In this document: positions 43,956 to 53,209 of the stretch, piece by piece | Layout: the number at the start of each line of letters is the position of its first letter | How positions within the stretch are numbered: position 1 is the first letter of the stretch | Assembly (NCBI RefSeq): GCF_020819555.1 | Contig: NZ_JAJHJB010000014.1 | Location: 47,470-111,469 of the forward strand | Length of the DNA: 64,000 nt | Direction of reading: 5' to 3' | Source of the DNA: Pelosinus baikalensis | GTDB taxonomy: Bacteria > Bacillota > Negativicutes > DSM-13327 | Program-made: the position numbers and the translations under genes | The notes under the pieces: generated by a model | Databases searched by the model: none | What the model was told of the DNA's origin: nothing | The model's input: only the letters and a program-made list of their open reading frames with translations

Positions 43956-44914
43956 GTGAAGAAAATAGGAGTATTAACCAGTGGAGGGGATGCCCCAGGC
44001 ATGAATGCCGCTATTCGAGCCATTGTGAGAACCGCCATATATAACGATCTCAAGGTCGTTGGAATCCAAAGAGGTATACGGGACTCTTAGATGGTGAGAT
44101 AAAAGAAATGCATATCTCATCTGTGGGAGATATTATTCACAGGGGCGGAACCGTTCTTAAAACCTCAAGATGCGAGAAAATAAGAACGGAAGCTGGTATC
44201 AACGAAGCAATTGGTATATTAGAGAAAAATGAAATTGATGGATTGATTGTAATTGGTGGAGATGGCTCTTTTCAGGGAGCCAATAAAATTAGCCAGACTG
44301 GTATAAAAGTTGTGGGAGTTCCAGGTACGATTGATAATGATTTAGCATACACCGATTATACAATTGGTTTTGATACGGCGGTTAATACAGTACTTGATTC
44401 CATCAGTAAAATAAGAGATTCATCCATGTCTCATGAGAAAGTAACGATTATTGAAGTCATGGGAAGGTGCTGCGGGGATATCGCTCTTTATGCAGGTCTT
44501 GCTGGAGGAGCAGAAAGCATCTTAGTTCCAGAAGAAAAATATGAAGCAACTAAAATCTGTGAGAAAATGTTGCAGGGAAAAAAACGGGGGAAAGCTCACA
44601 ATATTATTATTTTGGCTGAAGGCAGGGAATCCGCTGTAGAACTGCAAAAAGAGATATTTGCAATTACAGGTATTGAATCGCGGGTTACGGTACTTGGATA
44701 TTTACAGCGGGGCGGGGTTCCAACGGCTTTTGACCGAATTCTAGCAAGTAAAATGGGCGCTAAGGCTGTTAATTTATTAATCGAAGGAAAATCCAATCGT
44801 GCAATTGGCATAAAAGACAATCATTTGATTAATATTGATATGATGAAGGCACTTAGCAAAACAAAAGTATTTGATCACGAAATGTATAATTTATCTCAAA
44901 TCTTGTCAATATAA
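43956..44914 (+). pseudogene. Second 6-phosphofructokinase, disrupted by a -1 frameshift
   Basis: GTG 43956, behind AAGGAGA, opens VKKIGVLTSGGDAPGMNAA, a perfect PFK start, but the frame ends at TAG 44088. The remaining enzyme continues in another frame with VGDIIHRGGTVLKTSR, GGDGSFQGA, PGTIDNDLAYTDYT, VMGRCCGDIA and YLQRGGVPTAFDR to 44914. One base is missing near 44072-44080, where IQRG should continue as YTGLLDGE. The family match (ATP-type GGDGS) is otherwise complete. An internal ATG at 44108 would lack the nucleotide loop. It is the last gene of the pentitol operon and paralogous to the intact pfkA at 27668. Confidence 0.85.
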
Positions 44915-44943
44915 AAATTCTTTTCATAAAATGCAATAAGAAC

Positions 44944-44998
44944 CAAGGGGCTGCTTCGCCGCGATTTTAAAAAAATCGTGGCAAGGCAGTCCCTTTAT
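44944..44998 (+). terminator. Terminator of the pentitol operon
   Basis: A long imperfect stem: AAGGGGCTGCTTCGCCGCGA with its mirror TCGTGGCAAGGCAGTCCCTT, followed by TATTGTTG. The following 45000-45400 region contains no gene. Confidence 0.7.
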
Positions 44999-45035
44999 TG
45001 TTGCGTTTAATTCGATGTATCATCAGTACAGCATC

Positions 45036-45078
45036 TATACAGAGGGCACAGAGATCCCACAGAGAACGTGGAGAAGTG
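45036..45078 (+). repeat. CACAGAG-type repeat fragment
   Basis: ACAGAGGGCACAGAGATCCC and ACAGAGAACG resemble the arm of the CACAGAG subfamily (compare 60454), with the tail lost. Confidence 0.5.
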
Positions 45079-45212
45079 TTTTTTTATTTCGATCATACAA
45101 TCTTTTTGACTCATGGGAATCGTTATATAATGTGGTTGGGATAGTTGATTAACCATTATATGGGGATTTATATCGATTTCATTAATAATCTAGAAAGTAT
45201 AAGTTTTTTAGG

Positions 45213-45268
45213 AAACGGTAAACGCAGAGGACACAGAGATGCACCGAGAGCACAGAGAAAAATTTAGG
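45213..45268 (+). repeat. CACAGAG-type repeat fragment
   Basis: GGAAACGGTAAACGCAGAGG, ACACAGAGATGC and GAGCACAGAGAAAAA form a second partial copy of the same subfamily. Confidence 0.55.
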
Positions 45269-45401
45269 AATGTACAGCCTTTTCGTATACATTTACTGAT
45301 TTTACTATGATACTATGTATGAAATTTTCAGAAAAAGGTGAAAAATCATTTCAGTTCAGGGAAAATGCTGATTGCAGGGATGTGAAAAATTATTTTTTGT
45401 A

Positions 45402-45417
45402 TGGCACGGGACTTGCG
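45402..45417 (+). promoter_or_regulatory. Sigma-54 promoter of the second Gat-PTS operon
   Basis: TGGCACGGGACTTGCG matches the -24/-12 consensus with correct spacing. The predicted start (about 45427) is about 20 bases before ATG 45447. It lies inside the longest possible reading frame, which confirms the later start. Confidence 0.92.
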
Positions 45418-45446
45418 TATTATATAAGCAGAAGAGGGGTTTTGTA

Positions 45447-48329
45447 ATGGATGTAAAGGAAAAGATACTAAGTATTATAAAAACGGAAAATGGAAAGGAA
45501 CCATTTACAGATGCAAAATTAGGGAAAATGCTATCTACTACAAGGGAACAAATTACTATTTTGCGCAAAGAGTTAGGGATTGGCAATTCAAGAGAACGGC
45601 GTCGACCTCATTTGAAAAAAGCGATGGAAAGAATCATAGCGGAAAATGGGAAGTTAAACATTGCTGAACTTACGAAGAGGCTAATGGAGTCTGGTTTTGA
45701 TATATCCAGACATGTAGTAGAAGACTTCTTCAGTGAAGTAAATAGCGGTGAGTTTCAAGTACAAGAGGAGACCCACGTATTGCAAGATCCTTTTTCAAAT
45801 TTGGTGGGTCATGATGGCAGCTTGGAACAAAGTATTACACAATCAAAATCGGCAATATTATATCCTCCCTTTGGGCTGTCTACGCTGATTATCGGGGAAA
45901 GCGGCGTTGGGAAAACACAATTTGCTGAATGTATGTATCATTTTGCAAAGCAGCAGCAAATCATAGGCGATAACGTACCTTTTATCGTTTTTAACTGTGC
46001 TGATTACAGCGATAATCCCCAGCTTTTATTGTCGCTATTATATGGTTACAAAAAGGGTGCTTTTACTGGTGCTGATAATGATACGGAGGGGCTGGTGGAG
46101 CATGCCAATAACGGTATTTTATTTTTAGATGAAATACATAGGCTGCCGCCGAAAGGTCAAGAAATTCTTTTCTCAATATTAGACCGGGGGCAATTCAGAA
46201 GATTAGGTGAAACCAGAGACGAAAGAAAAGTAAAAATCATATTTATTGGTGCTACTACAGAAAATTTGGAATCAAGCTTACTGCTAAGTTTCAGAAGACG
46301 TATACCCATGATCATTGCCATTCCGTCTCTGCATGAACGCGTCTTCATTGAAAAAGTTGAGATTATCTATGAGTTTTTCCAACAGGAATGCAATCGGATT
46401 AATGTGAAAATCTTTGTGCAGTCGAAAGTAATCGAAATTTTAACATTAAAGCGATTTAGCGGTAACATCGGTCAATTAAAAAGTACAATCCAAGTGGTTT
46501 GCGCTAGAGCCTTTATGAAAAATATAGGAAAGGATCAAGACATTATCAGCATCGGGTATGAGGATATATTAGAAACCAACAGCATTCAGCATGATTTTAT
46601 TTTAGAAGATATTAATATTTTAGAAATCAGAAATTATATACAGGATATGTTGTTTATCCCCTTCGTCAAGAATCATGTGAATGTAATGAAACGAAATCAA
46701 GATGGCGAAAGCCTGCTTCCGGAAGATTTCTATCGACAGATTGAGAAGAAGTATTATGAATTGACCAAACTGCATATCGATTTTTCGGAAGTAGAGGAAA
46801 TATTATGGACTTTTATTATCAATAAATTTAGCAATCTTGAACCCAAATCTACGAGCAATCACAAATACTTCTCCCTAAATGAATTAGTAAATATAGTGGA
46901 CAAAGACATTATTGATTTGGTGAAAAAAGTAAGGCTGCTATTACTAAATGAGCATATGCATAATGACATTAATGAAAATATCTTTATTTACTTAGCCATT
47001 CATCTGAATGAGACCATCAAAAGAGTCCGATTGAAACAGCAAATTATAAACATCAATTTAGCAAAAATAAAAAAAGGTTTTATTAAAGAATATGAAATCG
47101 CCATTCAAGTTGCTGCCTGGCTGCAGGAATTGAAGAAGGTAGAAATACCAGAAGATGAAATTGGCTTTATTGCCATGTATATTAAAGCAGCTCTTCAAAA
47201 TAAACTGCCTCAAAATAGGGTAGGCGTTATCGTAGTATCACATGGGCGTATTGCGACGGAAATTATCAACGTAGTTAGAGCATTACTGAATGTGAATTTT
47301 CCCATCGCTATTGATATGCCTCTAGATGAAAGTCCGTCTGTAATCTATGAAAAAATTATTGGGATTTCAAGAATTGTGGATGAGGGAAGAGGGATCTTGT
47401 TTTTAGTGGACATGGGTTCCCTTGTCGACATCGGTAAGATGGTTACCGAAAAGCTGGCGATACCGACCAAGACTCTAGACCGGGTAGATTTGCTTACGGT
47501 AATAGAAGCGGTGCGCAAGGCATCCATCCCTGAAAATAATTTGACCCAAATCTATTCTAGCTTAGTGAAGACACGCTATAACTATCCTTTATTGATCATA
47601 GAAGAAACCAGCAAACCAATGGCGTTAATTGCCTTGTGTCTTACTGGTGAAGGGACAGCCCAGCACATTAGACAGGCGATTGAAAGGAAATATGCCAATG
47701 TTACCGTGTTCCAAATGGGCATTATGGATGAGCATTTAAAAGAGAAAATAAGAGAGCTTCAAGAGAAATATAAAGTACTGGCGATTATCGGGACCATTAA
47801 TCCGGAGATTGAAGGAATCAACTTTGTTGTATATGAACCCTACTTGTTCGATAGTGGTATTAGAGAGTTTGATGTATTTTTAAATGCCGAAAAAACAAAT
47901 GCATGGGTGGATTTTCCGAAAGAAGATTTACTTGTTTTTGAATCTGATATGAGTTCCCAAAAAGAGTTAATTGAAGTGATGTGCTTATTACTGATTAATA
48001 AAGGCTATGTAAAAAAAGAATTTTTGGAATCTGTCGTGCAGCGTGAAGAGATGTCACCTACTTTTTTAAAAGGGGGAATTGCTGTTCCTCATGGTGACTC
48101 CCATAGCGTTATGAAATCGGCGATTGTGGTTGCTAAATTAAAAGATCCCATTCAGTGGGGAAGAGGTTATGTAAATGTTGTATGCTTACCTGCGTTTAAA
48201 ATTAATGATAAAAAAATTGTGAAGAGTTTTTTAAAACCTTTTTTGAATCTGGATTTTATAGAGAACTGGAAAGAGATAAGGGATATGAATCAATTTAAAG
48301 AAATGCTTTATGAAAAAATGAAAGAATAA
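45447..48329 (+). CDS. LevR-like sigma-54 activator with C-terminal EIIA domain (third)
   Basis: ATG 45447 follows AGAGGGG and is downstream of the sigma-54 promoter. The 960-residue regulator has an N-terminal DNA-binding region with EQITILRKELG. Its AAA+ domain (about 120-365) has Walker A GESGVGKT, GAFTGA and GILFLDEIHRLPP. A PRD, an EIIA-Man-like part with GVIVVSHGRIATEI, an EIIB-like part, and a terminal EIIA-Fru/Gat domain with GGIAVPHGDSHSV follow. It is the closest paralogue in the window to the second regulator by domain order. It heads its own operon, so positive autoregulation is likely. Confidence 0.94.
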   Translation: MDVKEKILSIIKTENGKEPFTDAKLGKMLSTTREQITILRKELGIGNSRERRRPHLKKAMERIIAENGKLNIAELTKRLMESGFDISRHVVEDFFSEVNSGEFQVQEETHVLQDPFSNLVGHDGSLEQSITQSKSAILYPPFGLSTLIIGESGVGKTQFAECMYHFAKQQQIIGDNVPFIVFNCADYSDNPQLLLSLLYGYKKGAFTGADNDTEGLVEHANNGILFLDEIHRLPPKGQEILFSILDRGQFRRLGETRDERKVKIIFIGATTENLESSLLLSFRRRIPMIIAIPSLHERVFIEKVEIIYEFFQQECNRINVKIFVQSKVIEILTLKRFSGNIGQLKSTIQVVCARAFMKNIGKDQDIISIGYEDILETNSIQHDFILEDINILEIRNYIQDMLFIPFVKNHVNVMKRNQDGESLLPEDFYRQIEKKYYELTKLHIDFSEVEEILWTFIINKFSNLEPKSTSNHKYFSLNELVNIVDKDIIDLVKKVRLLLLNEHMHNDINENIFIYLAIHLNETIKRVRLKQQIININLAKIKKGFIKEYEIAIQVAAWLQELKKVEIPEDEIGFIAMYIKAALQNKLPQNRVGVIVVSHGRIATEIINVVRALLNVNFPIAIDMPLDESPSVIYEKIIGISRIVDEGRGILFLVDMGSLVDIGKMVTEKLAIPTKTLDRVDLLTVIEAVRKASIPENNLTQIYSSLVKTRYNYPLLIIEETSKPMALIALCLTGEGTAQHIRQAIERKYANVTVFQMGIMDEHLKEKIRELQEKYKVLAIIGTINPEIEGINFVVYEPYLFDSGIREFDVFLNAEKTNAWVDFPKEDLLVFESDMSSQKELIEVMCLLLINKGYVKKEFLESVVQREEMSPTFLKGGIAVPHGDSHSVMKSAIVVAKLKDPIQWGRGYVNVVCLPAFKINDKKIVKSFLKPFLNLDFIENWKEIRDMNQFKEMLYEKMKE

Positions 48330-48402
48330 AAGGAAAAAGTGGTATGCTTTCTGATTTTTGTAAAAACATATAGATATTTAATTTAAGGAGTGGTTATACA
48401 TT

Positions 48403-48852
48403 ATGCTGGATTTGGATTTAGTTGTATTACATATGGAAGCAGAAACTTCAAATGAGATTATTCAAAACTTAGGAGCCTTGATGTTATCGAAAGGCTATGT
48501 GAAGGATAGTTATATTGAAGCGGTACTGGAAAGGGAAAGAAATCTTCCTACAGGACTTCCCATAGGTGATTTTTGTGTAGCGATTCCTCATACGGATTCG
48601 GGTCATGTGAATCAATCGAATATTGCCATAACAACGCTGAAAAAACCATCTGTATTTCATTCGATGGTAAATCCAGAAGAAGAATTAAATGTAGAAGTTG
48701 TATTTTTATTAGCTGTGAAAGATCCCAACTTACAAATTCAATTATTAAAGAATCTAATGTCTGTTTTTCAGAATAAAGAGCTGCTGATCAAAGTTCGTGA
48801 TGCCGGCTCCAAAGAAGAGATTTCAGAGTTATTAAGTTGCCTGGACCAATAG
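48403..48852 (+). CDS. PTS galactitol-family EIIA (second system)
   Basis: The 149-residue protein has phospho-acceptor His63 in FCVAIPHTDSGHV and a KGYVKDSYIEAVLERERN segment typical of Gat-type EIIA. ATG 48403 follows TTAAGGAG. It is 73 bases behind the regulator and 44 bases before EIIB. It supplies phosphate for the second Gat-type permease of the window. Confidence 0.94.
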   Translation: MLDLDLVVLHMEAETSNEIIQNLGALMLSKGYVKDSYIEAVLERERNLPTGLPIGDFCVAIPHTDSGHVNQSNIAITTLKKPSVFHSMVNPEEELNVEVVFLLAVKDPNLQIQLLKNLMSVFQNKELLIKVRDAGSKEEISELLSCLDQ

Positions 48853-48896
48853 GCCAAGGCAATGAAATAAAGTAAGAGTTAGAAGGGAGTAATGAA

Positions 48897-49205
48897 ATGA
48901 GAAAGTTTAATGTACTATCAGTGTGCGGTTCTGGTACAGTTACTTCATCAATGATCGCTGAGAAGCTAAAGGAAGCAATGGAGGAACAAGGGATCAAAAT
49001 TACGGCGACAGAGGCAAAGCCAACGGAAGCACTGCAATTATCCGAAGGTGGTAATTATGATTTTATTACCCACACAAGTCCGCTGCCAAAGGGCAACTAT
49101 CCTGTTCCTACCATTGATGCAGTCGGTTTTTTGACTGGCTTTGGTGAAGATGAATTTTTGGATGAGGTTATGCGTGTCATCAAAGAAATAGAAAGTAAAT
49201 CATAA
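48897..49205 (+). CDS. PTS galactitol-family EIIB (second system)
   Basis: The 102-residue protein has the phosphocysteine loop SVCGSGTVTSSM with Cys10. GFLTGFGEDEFLDEVM near the end is characteristic of Gat-type EIIB. The start follows AGAAGGGAG. It hands phosphate to the sugar bound by the EIIC encoded next. Confidence 0.94.
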   Translation: MRKFNVLSVCGSGTVTSSMIAEKLKEAMEEQGIKITATEAKPTEALQLSEGGNYDFITHTSPLPKGNYPVPTIDAVGFLTGFGEDEFLDEVMRVIKEIESKS

Positions 49206-49234
49206 AATAAATAAAGTAAAAGGGGGAAATCAAT

Positions 49235-50656
49235 GTGTTTTTTGAAACCTTAAAAGAAGTTTTTCAGACCTTTGGATCGCCTGTATTTGTTCCAGTTATC
49301 ATTTTTATTATTTCCAAAATATTAAAAGTGAATAATAAAAAAGCTTTCTTCTCTGCCTTATATGCTGGAGTTGGGTTAGAAGGGTTTACACTTCTACTGA
49401 ATGCATTTACACCGATTATTACACCCGTAGTCAAAAGCATGGTAGAAAATACGGGGATTCAACTTCCTGTATTTGATGTAGGCTGGCAGGCTACCGCATT
49501 GGTAGCTTACTCTACCGAAGCGGGCATGATTTTCTTAGGAGTTGGATTATTAGTACAGACGGTACTGTTTCTCACCAGATGGACCGATGTATTTCAGCCT
49601 GGTGACTTATGGAATAACTACTCCTATATGGTATGGGGTTCGATGATTTATATGGTAACTAAAAATATGATCCTATCATTAGGATGTATGATTTTATTGA
49701 ATATGTATAGTCTGCTCATCGCAGAGCTCATCGCCAAACGCTGGTCAACCTATTATAAATACCCCAATTGTACAATTATTGCTATGCATAATATTGAGGC
49801 GGCACTGTTTACAGTAGCCTTTGATCCGATATTAAACGCTTTTGGTTTGAATAAAATTAAATTGAGCCCTGAAGAACTGCAAAAAAAATTAGGTTTTTTT
49901 GGTGAGCCTGTTTCCCTAGGGTTATTGCTGGGCATCTTTATCGGCATTATGGGGAATTTCAAAGCCTTAGGTACATTGGCTGCATGGGGGCAAGTTGCGA
50001 CAATGGGGATTGCTACAAGTGCGATCATGGCGATCTTTCCTCGTGTTGCAGGCTTATTTGCCCAAGCCTTTCTGCCAATAACCGATGCTGCTAAGAAGTC
50101 CGTTAAGAATGGCAGTAAGTCACGTAAATGGTATCTTGGTGTAAATGATGCTACTGGTTATGGTGAACCTGCGACGTTAATTTCCGGTATCATTCTCATT
50201 CCCATTATGGTCTTCATGGCTCTTGCCTTACCAGGAAATCAGGTACTGCCCGTCGTTGATTTGTTAGCATTGCCTTTCATGGTACAAGGGATTGTGCCCC
50301 TGGTAAACGGCAATATCTTTAAAGTACTGATTACTGGTACCATATGGTTTAGTGCTGGTTTGTATATGTGTACCTATACAGCGCCCATGTTCACTGATAT
50401 TTGTGCATCAGTAGGCGTTCATTTACCAGTAGGTGCTTTATTGATTACTAGCTTTAATATCTTAGGAAAACCTTTGATGGGCTTAGTCTTTTTAGCTTTC
50501 CTCAGTCAATCCCCAATATTGATTGGTATTGCAGTAGCAGTCTATCTGGTCTTGTACGTCTTGTTCAGAAAGAACAAAGAAGCTGTGTATGATTATTTGG
50601 ATCAAAATGCCCTGAAAAATACGGCAGAAGAGGCAAAATCAGAAATAACTGCATAA
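49235..50656 (+). CDS. PTS galactitol-family EIIC permease (second system)
   Basis: The 473-residue membrane protein starts at GTG behind AGGGGGAA. It has the Gat EIIC features TFGSPVFVPVIIFIIS, FDVGWQATALVAYSTEAG and GVNDATGYGEPATLISGIIL, with about ten helices. It is longer than the first EIIC because of an extra C-terminal helix and a charged tail. The substrate is unknown, and the operon genes suggest a polyol or an aldonate-like sugar alcohol. The HAD phosphatase gene follows after 27 bases. Confidence 0.93.
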   Translation: MFFETLKEVFQTFGSPVFVPVIIFIISKILKVNNKKAFFSALYAGVGLEGFTLLLNAFTPIITPVVKSMVENTGIQLPVFDVGWQATALVAYSTEAGMIFLGVGLLVQTVLFLTRWTDVFQPGDLWNNYSYMVWGSMIYMVTKNMILSLGCMILLNMYSLLIAELIAKRWSTYYKYPNCTIIAMHNIEAALFTVAFDPILNAFGLNKIKLSPEELQKKLGFFGEPVSLGLLLGIFIGIMGNFKALGTLAAWGQVATMGIATSAIMAIFPRVAGLFAQAFLPITDAAKKSVKNGSKSRKWYLGVNDATGYGEPATLISGIILIPIMVFMALALPGNQVLPVVDLLALPFMVQGIVPLVNGNIFKVLITGTIWFSAGLYMCTYTAPMFTDICASVGVHLPVGALLITSFNILGKPLMGLVFLAFLSQSPILIGIAVAVYLVLYVLFRKNKEAVYDYLDQNALKNTAEEAKSEITA

Positions 50657-50683
50657 TACATAAAGGCAGAGAGGAGATACAGG

Positions 50684-51484
50684 GTGGATAACTTACAGGT
50701 ATTAAAACAGATAAAGTGCTTTATTCTTGATTTAGATGGAACTGTTTACTTAGGAAAAAAAGTGTTGGATGGTTCAATGGATTTTTTAGAAATCTTAGGA
50801 GAAAAAAATATACAGTTCAAGTTCTTTACCAATAACTCATCTAAAAATGCAAAATTTTATGTGAAGAAGATAAGAAATATGGGGTATGATGCAAAAGATG
50901 ACATGATGTTGATTTCCAATCAAGTCATCATCAGTCATATACAAAATACAATGCAGGATAAAAAAGTCTTTGTCCTAGGTAATGAATATTTAAAGAGTGA
51001 TTTTATTTACGCTGATATTAATGTAGTAGAAGATGATCCTGATGTTGTAGTGGTTGGTTTTGATACATCCTTAGCCTATGAGAATGTCTCGAAAGCTTGC
51101 AAATTTATTAGAAATGGCGCGGTTTTTCTAGGGGTACATCCGGATTTTAATTGCCCGATTGAAAATGGTTTTATTCCGGACTGCGGGTCAATTTGTGCGA
51201 TGATTACGGCCTCTACGGGAGTAAAACCAGAGTATTTTGGCAAACCGTCCATTCACACTTTGCAGTATATTTTAAATAAAACTGGATTTAAGGCAGAGGA
51301 GATTGCTTTTGTAGGAGATCGATTGTATACGGATATCGCTATCGGTCAAGGCAATGATGCGATTACCATTCTTGTATTGTCCGGAGAAACGAAGTTAGAA
51401 GATTTACAGAGATCTAACATACAGCCAACCCTGATCTTTGACTCACTTAAAGAAGTAAAGAATGCCTTACAAGAAGTATGTTAA
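50684..51484 (+). CDS. HAD-superfamily sugar phosphatase (NagD-like)
   Basis: The 266-residue protein has HAD motif I in ILDLDGTVYLG, motif II in FFTNNSSKN, and the late motif VGDRLYTDIAIGQ. The large C2-type cap with VGFDTSLAYENV marks the NagD/p-nitrophenyl phosphatase branch. It hydrolyses sugar or nucleotide phosphates in the cytoplasm. Linked to a PTS operon it may relieve sugar-phosphate build-up or make the free sugar. The GTG start lies behind GAGGAGA. The next 300 bases hold the structured repeat B and a terminator. Confidence 0.9.
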   Translation: MDNLQVLKQIKCFILDLDGTVYLGKKVLDGSMDFLEILGEKNIQFKFFTNNSSKNAKFYVKKIRNMGYDAKDDMMLISNQVIISHIQNTMQDKKVFVLGNEYLKSDFIYADINVVEDDPDVVVVGFDTSLAYENVSKACKFIRNGAVFLGVHPDFNCPIENGFIPDCGSICAMITASTGVKPEYFGKPSIHTLQYILNKTGFKAEEIAFVGDRLYTDIAIGQGNDAITILVLSGETKLEDLQRSNIQPTLIFDSLKEVKNALQEVC

Positions 51485-51516
51485 ATTGTAAAAATAATGG
51501 AGTCCAATTGAATCCC

Positions 51517-51676
51517 AGTACATTGCGTCATTTAAAGCATTGGAAGAGTTTGCAAGGATTTTTTCGACCAGCGAGGCGGAGGAGCCGCTCAGATCGGGAA
51601 TCTGTAAGGTGACGACAACGAAGCAGGGCGGAAAAAGACTGCAAAATTACCATTGTTTTAGGTGATGCAATGTACT
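51517..51676 (+). repeat. Structured 160-nt palindromic element, copy B
   Basis: Outer arms AGTACATTGC and GCAATGTACT close a stem extended by TCA/TGA and TAAA/TTTA. Inside are a TTTGCA/TGCAAA stem, the conserved ACCAGCGAGGCGGAGGAG, a CAGAT/ATCTG hairpin, TAAGGTGACGACAACGAAGC and GGGCGG. Core sequence is shared with copy A (29007-29172, opposite strand). Confidence 0.8.
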
Positions 51677-51691
51677 AGTTGGTGTAAAATG

Positions 51692-51742
51692 TAAAAGAGG
51701 TGCTGCAAGAAGCACCAGTGAGCTCCTTGCAGCAGTCTTTTA
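51692..51742 (+). terminator. Terminator-like hairpin between the phosphatase and the AraM-like gene
   Basis: AAAAGAGGTGCTGCAAG and CTTGCAGCAGTCTTTT pair with one or two mismatches, ending in Ts. It may split this operon in two or cause attenuation. Confidence 0.7.
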
Positions 51743-51788
51743 TACAAGTAACAAGTTATATAAATAAGAATACGGGGTGGTTCGTGAT

Positions 51789-53144
51789 ATGAATGAATTA
51801 TTGCAGAAAAATCCGCAAGAGTTGGCAGGTTTGGAATTTGTGTGTTCCTGCGGAAAAACTCATAGTATTGATATTAACGATGTTCGCATTGGTAATCACA
51901 TCCTTACGGATATTGTCGATTCTTTGCAATCCTTTCCAAAAGGGACATTGCTATTGGTTGCCGATTGTAATACTTACGAGGCGGGAGGAAGAGATGTTGA
52001 AAAGATCCTTAGCAAGACCTTCCAACTGGAAAAACTGATTTTCTCCAATCCTCATCTCCATCCGGATGAAACTTCAGTAGAGCAGCTGCGATCAGCCATG
52101 AATTCAGATATAACAGGAATTGTCGTTGTCGGTTCGGGAACGCTGAATGATATTACCCGCTATGTCAGTTTTGAAACAAAAGTTCCCTATATTGTAGTGT
52201 GTACTGCGCCTTCTATGGATGGGTATGCTTCTATGGTGTCACCGATGATTACCAAAGGCGTTAAGGTTACCTATAATGCAGTGTATCCATATTCCATTAT
52301 TGCCGATCTTAGCATTATGAAAGAGGCACCATTTCATATGATTCATGCAGGGCTTGGCGATATTGTAGGGAAATACAGCGCTCTGGCAGATTGGAAATTA
52401 GCCAATATTCTTCATAATGAATATTACTGCGAGACTACAGCCCAGTTAGTAGAAAAGGCTGTTGAACAGTGCGTTTCCAGTGCTCCTGGTATTATGACAA
52501 GGTCACCAGAGTCCATTCGCAGTATCATTGAAGGTTTAATTTTATCGGGCATGTGTATTGGTATGACCGGAAGTTCTCGTCCAGCTTCAGGCGAAGAACA
52601 TCTTTTATCCCATACCTGGGAGATGTTAGGTCTCATTCGAGGGCAGGAAACTCACTTACATGGCAATCAAGTAGGGATCGGAACGGAGATTATCCTTCAT
52701 GTATATCAATTTTTATTACAGCTGGATATACATAAAGTATATGCGGACGGGAAGTTCAGATCGTTTACGCGGGAGAAATGGGAAAGCCATATAAAGCAAT
52801 TATTTGGTAATGTTGCGCCTCAGATTATTAAACAGAAGGAACCCTATGTGAACTTTAATGAAGCGGCTCGCGAAGAAGCTGCCCAGCATATTGTGGAAAA
52901 ATGGGAGCAGATGAAAGAACATGTTTTCTTAAAAATGCCATCACCATCTTCTTACCGTAAAATGATGGAAGATGCAGGATCACATCTGGGTCCTTTGGAT
53001 CTTAAGCTTGATAGAGAATCCTTCCGTTTAAGTTTGATTACGGCAAAAGAAATTCGTCAGCGGTTCGGTGTGATGCAAATGCTGGATGATTTAGGACTTT
53101 TAGAAGAAGTAGCAGAAATGATTACTGCCAGGTACTATTTATAA
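51789..53144 (+). CDS. sn-Glycerol-1-phosphate dehydrogenase family protein (AraM/EgsA-like)
   Basis: ATG 51789, eight bases after GGGGTGG, is used and not GTG 51777. The 451-residue protein has the NAD-binding VVVGSGTLNDITRY, APSMDGYAS, and metal-ligand positions in GLGDIVGK (Asp), EEHLLSHTWEMLG (His) and HGNQVGIG (His). Bacterial AraM makes sn-glycerol 1-phosphate in Bacillus and is often found in arabinose operons. Next to an AraD-like gene and a Gat-type PTS, it may instead oxidise the imported polyol phosphate. That is inference. The C-terminal extension beyond the barrel is normal for AraM. Confidence 0.88.
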   Translation: MNELLQKNPQELAGLEFVCSCGKTHSIDINDVRIGNHILTDIVDSLQSFPKGTLLLVADCNTYEAGGRDVEKILSKTFQLEKLIFSNPHLHPDETSVEQLRSAMNSDITGIVVVGSGTLNDITRYVSFETKVPYIVVCTAPSMDGYASMVSPMITKGVKVTYNAVYPYSIIADLSIMKEAPFHMIHAGLGDIVGKYSALADWKLANILHNEYYCETTAQLVEKAVEQCVSSAPGIMTRSPESIRSIIEGLILSGMCIGMTGSSRPASGEEHLLSHTWEMLGLIRGQETHLHGNQVGIGTEIILHVYQFLLQLDIHKVYADGKFRSFTREKWESHIKQLFGNVAPQIIKQKEPYVNFNEAAREEAAQHIVEKWEQMKEHVFLKMPSPSSYRKMMEDAGSHLGPLDLKLDRESFRLSLITAKEIRQRFGVMQMLDDLGLLEEVAEMITARYYL

Positions 53145-53209
53145 TCTTTTGAAGATAAATCCTACTGTGGAGAGATCTTTATTCTAAAAGTGAAAGGAGA
53201 GGTTGTCAT

